32,021 nt of DNA from JBKBKC01 sp046294265 (GTDB lineage Bacteria; Pseudomonadota; Alphaproteobacteria; Rhodobacterales; Rhodobacteraceae). Position 1 is the stretch's first letter. Every line of letters starts with the position of its first letter. Position numbers and translations under genes: made by a program. Positions 8,002 to 15,600 of this stretch are shown here, piece by piece. Location: contig JBKBKC010000022.1 in assembly GCA_046294265.1 (NCBI GenBank), positions 1-32,021 of the forward strand. Reading direction: 5' to 3'. Below the pieces are notes generated by a model. It saw only the letters and a list, made by a program, of their open reading frames with translations. It was not told the DNA's origin and did no database searches.

Positions 8002-9807
8002 TCAGTTGCCGAGGGGGGTCAGGAAGTGGCCGGGAATCCAGCCGGTGATCTGCGGGGCGCTTTCGCGGAACACGTTGCACCAGCGGGTGTCGAGCAGGCC
8101 CAGACGGGCGGGATGGGCGAGCTCCTCCCAGGCAAGGCCGTCGATGGCCGGGGTGCATTCGATCACCTGGATGTCGGCCGCGCCCGCGACGATGGCTTGC
8201 GGCATCGGCGCATCCGACCTTGGCCGGTCGCGCAGGCCGGCCGGTGCGCCAGCCGTGTTGCGCAGGCCGAAGCGGCTGGCGTGGACGCCAAAACCGGGGG
8301 CATCGTCGAAGCTGTCGGGATCGTCCGGGCTTTCGGGATAAAGTGTGACCTGCACCCAGTTCTGCCGGTCGGAGGACCCGGTGATCAGCGTGCCCTGAAG
8401 CGCGCCTTCGGGTTCGGCAGGCGCACGGTCCAGAAGCAGGAAAGCTTGCGGCAGCCCGCTGGCCACCGGAAAGGACAGCGCCACCTCCATCGCCTGCGGC
8501 GCCAGATGCTTGACCTGGGCCGTGACCGGCACCATGCCCGCGCCGGGGCGGGGCGATAGCACCTCGCCGCTGCCCATCACCCGGCCGCTGCGCGCGGTGG
8601 CCAGTTCGACAGACCCCAGAGCCTCGCCGTTCAGGGCGCGGATGGTCAGGGGGCCGGAATAGGCCAGCGGCACCGAACGGGCGAGGGGCTCGGACGGGGG
8701 CTGCGCAGGCGGACGGCTCGGCGTGGGCGGGGGCGCGGGCGGGGGCGCTGGACGCAGCGCGGCATGCGCGGCGGCGCGGTCGTCGGGCAGGATGGCAAAG
8801 GCCGCCTCGGACACGCCGCTTTTCAGGCCCAGCCGGGGCGCCAGGTCGAAGTCCTTCAGGCATTCGTCAAAAGGGCATCCCGCGTCGCCCAGGGTCACCT
8901 CGGCCAGCAATTCGATGCCATGTTCGATGCTGCCGACGCGCAGAAGCGCACGGTTTGCGCCTGCGGTGCGTCTGAGCGTCATCAGCCGCACCGCCGGTGT
9001 GCTGCCCAGACGGAACAGCAAGGTCGCCTGATCCGGGGCCAGTCGCAGACCCAGCACCTGCACCCTGTCCATCTGCGTGTTGGAAAAGACCGGGAATGTC
9101 GCCAGCATGTCACGGCACAGGGCCGGGTGCATCTGTGCAGGACAGGCCGCCAGGCCCGCCCGTTCGGGTGTGACAAAGGTCAGGTGCACCCGCCCGCGGT
9201 CCAGTCCCGGCGGATGCGACAGCGCGATCCAGATGCCGAAGCGTTCCGCAGCAGAGGGTCGGCCCGGGCTGTTGAACTCGGCCGTGACGTGCCATGGTCC
9301 CGGGCGGGCTGCCGCAGGTGGGGCGGGCCGCAGGCGGGGCGGCTCGACAAAGGCGGCGTAGATGCCGCTCGGACCTTCGGGAAAGGTCGGGGGCCAGAAC
9401 ATCCGCGTCCCGGTCGCAAAGCGCAGCGTGACATCGCCGCCGGTGCGGGACTGGGCGTTCCAGGCCTGATCGGTGCCGTCCAGCCGGGGCAGGTCGTTCA
9501 TGGCATAGACCCCGCGCCAGCCCGGCCCGCTGCGCCGCCATTCGAAAAAGCCCCAGCGCCGATCGCCGCGCAGAAAGCTGCCGCGCAAGACGCCGTCGGG
9601 CTGCACCCGCGCCTCGATCATTCCCTGCGCGGCCGTGTAGTCACCCCAGACCCGCGCCCCGTCCTGGCGCAGGACCACCGGACCGAAATCGGTGGCCCAG
9701 GTGCCGGACCAGTCAACGCCGCGCGCCGATGCAGGCTGCGCCGCCATCATCGTCATAAAGATGAGCGACAAGATCTTGCATAGGGCCGTGGCAGGGGGGG
9801 ATGGCAT
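8002..9807 (-). CDS. Exported 601-residue protein with GTW/RVWGD domain and SH3-like end
   Basis: The start at 9807 (MPSPPATALCK) is chosen because it gives a signal peptide ending in PASA and has an AAAGAG-type ribosome-binding site; the frame is open much further upstream. The mature protein begins with a compact beta-rich module WSGTWATDFGPVVLRQDG with ARVWGDY that also occurs in the giant vWA protein at about residues 572-620. A long middle region follows (with paired cysteines near AACPAQMHPALC and GCPFDEC), then a proline-rich linker of repeated AP/PP residues, and a carboxyl end (WCNVFRESAPQITGWIPGHF) that resembles a bacterial SH3 fold. No enzyme motif was seen. It is first in an operon with two further exported proteins, and its upstream region carries the shared palindrome at 9871-9887. 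Confidence 0.75.
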   Translation of the reverse strand: MPSPPATALCKILSLIFMTMMAAQPASARGVDWSGTWATDFGPVVLRQDGARVWGDYTAAQGMIEARVQPDGVLRGSFLRGDRRWGFFEWRRSGPGWRGVYAMNDLPRLDGTDQAWNAQSRTGGDVTLRFATGTRMFWPPTFPEGPSGIYAAFVEPPRLRPAPPAAARPGPWHVTAEFNSPGRPSAAERFGIWIALSHPPGLDRGRVHLTFVTPERAGLAACPAQMHPALCRDMLATFPVFSNTQMDRVQVLGLRLAPDQATLLFRLGSTPAVRLMTLRRTAGANRALLRVGSIEHGIELLAEVTLGDAGCPFDECLKDFDLAPRLGLKSGVSEAAFAILPDDRAAAHAALRPAPPPAPPPTPSRPPAQPPSEPLARSVPLAYSGPLTIRALNGEALGSVELATARSGRVMGSGEVLSPRPGAGMVPVTAQVKHLAPQAMEVALSFPVASGLPQAFLLLDRAPAEPEGALQGTLITGSSDRQNWVQVTLYPESPDDPDSFDDAPGFGVHASRFGLRNTAGAPAGLRDRPRSDAPMPQAIVAGAADIQVIECTPAIDGLAWEELAHPARLGLLDTRWCNVFRESAPQITGWIPGHFLTPLGN

Positions 9808-9870
9808 GGCGGCTCTCTTTCCGCATGACGGGGTTACCGCCGTTTCTGGAATGTGTCGGCGCGCCGCGCA

Positions 9871-9887
9871 TCCCCCAGATGGGGGGG
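9871..9887. promoter_or_regulatory. G/C-rich palindrome, copy A (putative operator)
   Basis: TCCCCCAGATGGGGGGG lies in the 92-nt gap between the FAD oxidoreductase stop and the start at 9807. Its centre is about 71 nt before that start. It matches the palindromes at 12535-12554 and 17254-17273. There is no following T-run, so it does not look like a terminator. The role as operator is inferred. Confidence 0.5.
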
Positions 9888-9899
9888 CATGAAGGCGAC

Positions 9900-10844
9900 T
9901 CATGCGGGTGCGTCGGACATGTGAAGGGCGGCAGAGATCCAAAGCGCCTCGCCCCAGTCGGTCAGCGCGGCCAGACACTGGCCCGGGTCGGCCAGATGCG
10001 CCTGCAAGATCACCGCCTGCTCGGCCAAGGCCATAAGGCCATGGCCCAGCCGCGGCGGCGTTTGCAGCAGGGCATCGCCAAACGGCAGAAGTCGGGGGCC
10101 GTCCCGATCCGCGGACCAGCGCGCCAGACGCGGCGGCGGGCCGACCGCGCGCCAGCTTTGATCCGGCGGATCCGTCAGATGCGTGAGCATCGAAGGCAGA
10201 TCGTCCGGCGGTGCCATGCGGGCGCGCGGATCGGCCAGAGGCGACGGCTCTGCCAGAAGCGGGCCGGTCATCCGCGTCTGACCCGCGCCCGACTGAAGGT
10301 AGATGCGCCCCGGCGCCACCAGCGTGAACGGCGCACCCGGCAGCGCACGACCCCAAAGCCGGGTCTCCCACACCTGCGGCTCGCCCAGATCGTCCAGCGT
10401 CAACTGGCCGATGCCAAGCGCCTCGGCGTGACGCAGCAGGGCACGGCTGCCGCCGCTGGCGTCGATCCAGAGATCGGCGGCAGCCGGGCTCAGGGTTTCG
10501 GTGTGGGCAGCGCGGGGATGCAGCCCCCTGTCGCGCAGGACGGCACGAAGGGCTCGCATCAGGCCCTCGCGCGACAACCGGTCGGCGCGATACACCTGCC
10601 CATCGGGGCGCATCCAGCGGTGATCCCGTTCCGTGAGGGCGTGCAGGTGGCGCGACAGGTCGGGGTCGAGCGTGCCAAGCGTGGCGCCCACGCCCTCGCG
10701 CAGGATGTGCACATGCGCCGCCTGCGCGCTGTCCTCGGCCAGACCGGCACCAAGCGTGATCAAGTCAACCTCCAGCCCGGCGCGCTGCGCGAGGATGGCC
10801 GCAAGCGCCCCGGCAGGGCCTGCCCCTGCGATCGCGACCCGCAT
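9900..10844 (-). CDS. FAD-dependent oxidoreductase/monooxygenase-like protein
   Basis: This is a 314-residue protein without signal peptide. It begins MRVAIAGAGPAGALAAILAQ, a Rossmann FAD-binding motif GxGxxG at about 7-12, and includes ADLWIDASGGSRALL (the second dinucleotide-binding-like segment) and LPFGDALLQTPPRLGHGLMALAEQA, which fits the third FAD motif (GDA...P..G.G). This layout is that of group A flavin monooxygenases or tryptophan-halogenase-like enzymes, but the protein is short and no halogenase WxWxIP motif was seen. The substrate is unknown. Its ATG follows the stop of the collagen-like gene with no gap, so it is translationally tied to exported-protein genes, an unusual setting for a cytosolic flavoenzyme. 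Confidence 0.75.
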   Translation of the reverse strand: MRVAIAGAGPAGALAAILAQRAGLEVDLITLGAGLAEDSAQAAHVHILREGVGATLGTLDPDLSRHLHALTERDHRWMRPDGQVYRADRLSREGLMRALRAVLRDRGLHPRAAHTETLSPAAADLWIDASGGSRALLRHAEALGIGQLTLDDLGEPQVWETRLWGRALPGAPFTLVAPGRIYLQSGAGQTRMTGPLLAEPSPLADPRARMAPPDDLPSMLTHLTDPPDQSWRAVGPPPRLARWSADRDGPRLLPFGDALLQTPPRLGHGLMALAEQAVILQAHLADPGQCLAALTDWGEALWISAALHMSDAPA

Positions 10845-11384
10845 CTAGACCCGTTCCGTGCGCAGCCCCAGACCCTGGCCGGTGATGTCCCCCTTCTGGG
10901 CAAAGACCAGAAAGAAGAACCCGTTCTCGCTGCGGTTCTCGCGGAACGCGCGCAGCGCCATGCGCTCGGCCAGCGAGGAGGGTGCGGCATCGGGCACGCC
11001 CATCTCACCGGGAAAGCCCATTTCGCCGGGGAACCCCATTTCGCCGGGGAACCCCATCTCGCCCGGAAACACCCGCGCGCCGGGCAACGGGGCAACGCCG
11101 GGGGCGATGTCGAACCGGCGCGACACGAAGCGGTCGGCGACGGTGCTTTTCTCCAGCCGCAGGGCATAGAGGCTTGAGGGCACCACGAGTTTGGTCCGCG
11201 CCTCGATCCGCAGGTTCTTCAGCAGGCCAAGCCGCAGGTCATTGCCCGACAGCCGTGCCAGCGTGGCGGCATTTTCCAGCACCACGGCGATGTTGCCTTC
11301 GGCTCCTGCCGCGAAACTGAGCGTGCCCGAGGTGGCGCCAAGGCCGAGGGCGGCGCTGCCGATGATGAACTTGCGTCGTTGCAT
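10845..11384 (-). CDS. Exported protein with collagen-like Gly-X-Y tract
   Basis: This is a 179-residue protein with an amino terminus MQRRKFIIGSAALGLGATSG that has a twin arginine followed by a hydrophobic stretch, compatible with Tat export. The mature part is unknown in fold. At about residues 105-128 it carries four copies of the hexapeptide FPGEMG, so that Gly occurs at every third position over eight triplets (GEM GFP GEM GFP ...), as in collagen-like proteins. The carboxyl part SENGFFFLVFAQKGDITGQG is hydrophobic in places. It lies 16 nt after the 358-residue exported protein and directly before the FAD oxidoreductase, whose ATG abuts its TAG. Confidence 0.7.
   Translation of the reverse strand: MQRRKFIIGSAALGLGATSGTLSFAAGAEGNIAVVLENAATLARLSGNDLRLGLLKNLRIEARTKLVVPSSLYALRLEKSTVADRFVSRRFDIAPGVAPLPGARVFPGEMGFPGEMGFPGEMGFPGEMGVPDAAPSSLAERMALRAFRENRSENGFFFLVFAQKGDITGQGLGLRTERV
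10999..11070. repeat. Four 18-bp tandem repeats encoding FPGEMG units
   Basis: The units are at 10999-11016, 11017-11034, 11035-11052 and 11053-11070. The two middle copies, CCCATTTCGCCGGGGAAC, are identical and the outer ones differ at a few positions. The unit length keeps the frame, so copy number could vary without loss of the protein. Confidence 0.9.
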
Positions 11385-11400
11385 GGGATGTCCTTTCGCG

Positions 11401-12477
11401 TCAGGGGGTCCACAGGAAGGGGGCAGCGGTGGCTTGGGGCGTCGCGGGTTCGATCGTCCAGAGGAACACCGGCCGGAGGCTGCGCGCGTCGGTGGCGGGC
11501 ACGTCCGACAGACGGCGGCGCAGATCGTCGTAAAGTGCGATGCAGCGTCGGGGGCTGTCGCCGGGGGCGGGGCGTTCGGGCAGAAGCGCGGCGCGCCCGA
11601 TCAGATCAAGGCCATCGGCGATCCGGCGCAGGCTGTTGCACGGGTCGGCGGGTTGCCAGAACCGGTCCGCCACCTGAAGCGGCGTAAGGGGTGGCGGCGG
11701 ATCGGGGGGGGGCTGGGGCTGGCCGGGCAGGATGCCGCCGCCGCCTGTGGGGCTCGCATGGCCCGGAAAGCGGTTGGCGGTGCCGCCGACGGTCACCGTG
11801 CCGCCCCTGCCGCCGGTGGCATCTTCGTAAAGCGTGACGATCCATTCCTCGGCAGTGCCGCCCGCCGAAACCGGCACGGCGCTGTGCTGCCCTGCAAGGA
11901 TTGCTGCCATCCGGCCGTTCGGCGCGATCAGCCAATAGCCGCTGGTCTCTCCCACCGCCTCGGGCGCGTCGTCCGAGGCGAAAATCACATCCGGCCCCAG
12001 CCATTGCGCCACCGACCGGCCGTCGTGCTGCGCGCCGTGTCCGCACAGCCCGGTGATGAGCAGGAAATCAGACTCCGTCAGGTCGTAGCGGAACAGCGGT
12101 CGGCCGTTCAGGGTCAGCCCGCCTTCGGTCACGGCAAGATCGTGGGACGGGCCCGGGCTGTGCGGTGCGGTCTGGGGCCTGCAGGTTTGGCGCACATAGA
12201 TGATCTGCCGCATCGCCGCCACGCTGCGGTAGGTGCCCGGCGTCACCGTGGCGCTTTTGCCCCCCGGCGCACCGAAGCGCGCAGTCCAATAAACGCGGGC
12301 CTCGGCATCGTCCTTGATCCCGAGGATGATCTGCGCCTCTGCCGGGGTCAGGTGCGGCGGGCAGGCCAGCACGGTGGCGGCGCAGCCGTAACCGGCGCGT
12401 TCCCAGGCAAAGGCGGGTGCGCTCCCCATGAGAAGCAGCACTAGGCCGAGGCCCGCAGATTGGCCGGAAAGCGTCAT
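11401..12477 (-). CDS. Exported 358-residue protein of unknown function
   Basis: It starts MTLSGQSAGLGLVLLLMGSA at 12477, a signal peptide ending APAFA. The mature region has six or more cysteines (AGYGCAATVLACPP, VRQTCRPQ, LITGLCGHGAQ, ADPCNSLRR, PRRCIALYDD) and a proline-rich stretch (QPQPPPDPPPPLTP) near residue 260. No family was recognised. It is the first gene of a minus-strand operon with the collagen-like protein and the FAD oxidoreductase. It diverges from the giant vWA gene across a 142-nt region that contains palindrome copy B. Confidence 0.7.
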   Translation of the reverse strand: MTLSGQSAGLGLVLLLMGSAPAFAWERAGYGCAATVLACPPHLTPAEAQIILGIKDDAEARVYWTARFGAPGGKSATVTPGTYRSVAAMRQIIYVRQTCRPQTAPHSPGPSHDLAVTEGGLTLNGRPLFRYDLTESDFLLITGLCGHGAQHDGRSVAQWLGPDVIFASDDAPEAVGETSGYWLIAPNGRMAAILAGQHSAVPVSAGGTAEEWIVTLYEDATGGRGGTVTVGGTANRFPGHASPTGGGGILPGQPQPPPDPPPPLTPLQVADRFWQPADPCNSLRRIADGLDLIGRAALLPERPAPGDSPRRCIALYDDLRRRLSDVPATDARSLRPVFLWTIEPATPQATAAPFLWTP

Positions 12478-12534
12478 GGCCGGTCCCTTTCGCATGGGCG
12501 ACCGCCCGACCTTAGGCGCCAGGGTTCCCGCCGC

Positions 12535-12554
12535 CCTCCCCCAAATGGGTGAGG
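12535..12554. promoter_or_regulatory. G/C-rich palindrome, copy B (putative shared operator)
   Basis: CCTCCCCCAAATGGGTGAGG lies almost midway between the divergent starts at 12477 and 12620 (centre about 67 and 75 nt from each). Copies B and C also share the flanking C before and TG after. A site in this place could serve both directions. The regulatory role is inferred. Confidence 0.55.
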
Positions 12555-12619
12555 TGGCAATGATCCCCGGCCGTCTATGGTTTCGGTGGCTGCCACAGCA
12601 CCGCCACAGGGAGTTTGCC

Positions 12620-15600
12620 ATGACCGTTTTCGCCAAGTGCCTGCTCTTGCCGCTGACTGTCGGTCTGGCGCTGGCCGCGCCGCCGGTGCTGGCGCAGGAG
12701 CGTGCCAACATGATGGTGGTGCTGGATGCCTCGGGGTCGATGTGGGGTCAGATCGGCGGGCGCACCAAGATCGAGCTTGCGCGCGAGGCGCTGTCGGGCG
12801 TGCTGTCCGAGGCGGGCCAGGACATGCAGATCGGCCTGATGGCCTATGGCCATCGCCAGCGTGGGCAATGCGGCGACATCGAGACGCTGGTTCCGATCGG
12901 GCCGGCTGGCCAGACCGTGCCGGGGATCATCGACCGGGCCTATGCGATCAAGCCGCGCGGGATGACCCCGCTGGTCGATAGCGTGATGGCCGCGGCGCAA
13001 ACCCTTGCGTTTCGCGAACAGGCGGCGACGGTGGTGCTGTTGACCGACGGGATCGAGACCTGCGGCGGCGATCCTTGCGCGCTTGGCCGAATGCTTGCGG
13101 CGCAGGGCATCGACTTTACCGCCCATGTCGTCGGCTTCGACATGACCGATGCCGAACAGCGGCAGGTGTCGTGCCTGGCCAGCGAAACCGGCGGGCTGTT
13201 TCTGGCGGCCGGGGATGCCGACGATCTGGGGGCGGCGCTGCGCAACACCATTCTGGCAGGCAACGACGGCCCCGCGCTGGCCTATGTGCCACCGCCCCCA
13301 CCGGAACCCGCGGCGGTGGTCGGCCCGCGCGAGGTGCAGTTCTTCCTGCGCGACGTGGCGGGGGGCGAGGTGCTGACAGGCCGCGCCCTGAACGCGGTGA
13401 ATTTCCTGCCGCTGGACGAGGATGGCGCGGTGCCCGACGCGGTGGCGCTGCGGCTGGGCGACCGGCCCTGGACGCTGGACGGCACCTTCCTGCCCGGACG
13501 CTACGAGATCCAGATCACCCGCGCGGGCAACCGCGGCACCACCATCCGCACGGCGCTTGCCTTCGAGGTGCCCGAGGGGCTGGGCGCGCATTACGTCGAT
13601 CTGGTGATCGCCGCGCGTCTGCGGCTGACGGCGCTGGCCCATTCCGGCCTGCCGATGCCGCCGAAATCGGGCAACCTGCCCTTTGCCACCTACGGATCGG
13701 CGTCCGGCCGGGCCGATTTCCGCATCCATCCGATCATCGGCGGCGCGATCGACCCGGGAACCGATTTCGGCGGCGTCAACGCGCTGGATATCGCGCTGCC
13801 CCCCGGCGATTACCTTGTGCGTGGCACGCTGGCCAAGACCTTTGCGCGCGAGCGGCTGATCCGCGTGTCGCCCGGCGAGACGCTGGATTACACCTTCGAT
13901 TTCGAGGCCGGCCGCGTCTTTGTCGAGATGCGTGACGGCCAGGGCCAAAGCGCCACCCGCCAGACCGTGCGCTTTTTCGACGGCGCGGCCGAGCGTGATT
14001 TCATGTATGGCGGCGGCGAGCGCACGGCGCAGTGGAAGCCCTTCTACCTGCCCCAGGGCATCTGGCGGATCGCCGCGCGCAACGAGACCGGCGCCAAGGA
14101 ACGCGCCGAAGGGCTGGCCGTGGTGCCCGCCCCCGGGACAGATACGGTGGTGTCCCTGCGCGCGGGCGAGGGGCTGAGCGATGCGATGCGGGCGCAACTG
14201 CTGGACGAAGGCAATCCGGGCTGCCTTGCCTTTGGCGCGGGGGGCGAGGTCTGTTTTGTCGAGGCGGTCACCCCCGCCAGCATGGCGCGCGACCTGCCCG
14301 GTGCCACGCCCTCGGGCGATCTGCTGGCCGCCCGCTATACCGGCACCTGGGATGCGGGCGACCGGATGATGGCGCTGGTGCAGCAGGGGCGCCGGGTCTG
14401 GGGTGACATCCATGCCGGGGGCAAGGTCCAGCGGCTTTATGGCGAGCTTGCCGCCGATGGGCGGACCCTGCGCGGCACGATGACCGGCATCGGCATCTTC
14501 GAGTTCCGCCTGTCGCCCGACGGGCTGGCCTTTACCGGCGGGTCGTCGCATTTCGGCGGCGGCGATACCGGCACGCGCGTGGCCGAAAGCCTGGCCAATG
14601 CCAGTTACGCGGCGCGCAAGCTCAGCGCGGCGGCGCCGCTGTTGCGGCTGGCCGATGGCACCGAGGCCGACATGCATCCGGCCTTTCAGCGCAACGCCGT
14701 GCCCGCCTTCGAGGCGTTCATGGAGCGGGTGCGCGACCCCGATCCGGTGCCCGCCGCCGAGGCCGCCCCCGCCCCGGCCCGTCAAGGCAGCGCCGATGGC
14801 TTTGTCCCCGAATTCCGGTTCGATTTCGCCGATGCCGCCGGTCGCCCCGCCCTGAGCTTCGTGTTCGGGCCCAACGAGGCAGGCGGCAGCTACGGTTCCT
14901 TCAACCGCGGCTTTGCGCTGCTGCGCGCGGGCTGGTGCGGCGGCGCGGCCTGTGCCGGGGATACCCTCGTGCCGGTCGGCGGGCCGACGGATGACGAGGT
15001 TCCCAATGCGGTGGAACGCCTGTTCAAATCCGGCGTGTTTCCCGCGCTCGACCTGCTGGAACAGGGCATCGCGGCCTTCGAGATGGACGAGAGCCAGTGG
15101 CCGAACCAGCGGCTTTTCGTGCATGTCCTGAAGGCCCCCTACGAGGAGGGCCGCCAGTTGGGCGCGGGGCGCGATCAGGTGCTGCGAAGCTTTGGCCCCT
15201 TCACCGGCGGTCCGGTAAAACCGGCAAGCCTGGAGGGTTTCGACAACCTGCCCGGTTCGGGGATGGCGGCGATTCCGCCCGCCGCCGATCCACCGGTCGA
15301 AATCGGCCGCATCGACCTTTTGCCCACCGGCATCTATGCCACCGAGGATATCCTTTCGGGTGAACCCCTGTCACAGACCTTCGCCCGGCTGTCGGACCCC
15401 GAGCGGATGCCCGCGCGCGGCGGCTATTGCGCAACCAACCCCACGGTCGTGCATCCCGATGGCCTGATCGCGCAGCGGTCGCTGAAGATCGGGCAGGCGG
15501 CCTCGGCCGGCTCGGCGTTCCAGACCGATGTCTACCGCATCTGCGGCCAGTCGGGCCCGATCCTGAGCTGCGACGAGGTGTTCAATGCGCTCGGCCCCGT

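Noticed and set aside
10999..11070. CRISPR-like repeat array
   Set aside because: The 18-bp units are directly adjacent without spacers and encode an in-frame hexapeptide repeat.
12575..15124. Very long open frame on the minus strand opposite the vWA gene
   Set aside because: It mirrors the vWA gene in G+C-rich DNA. Its predicted protein is rich in Gly/Arg/His with no motif, whereas the plus strand has a signal peptide, an intact MIDAS and a ribosome-binding site.
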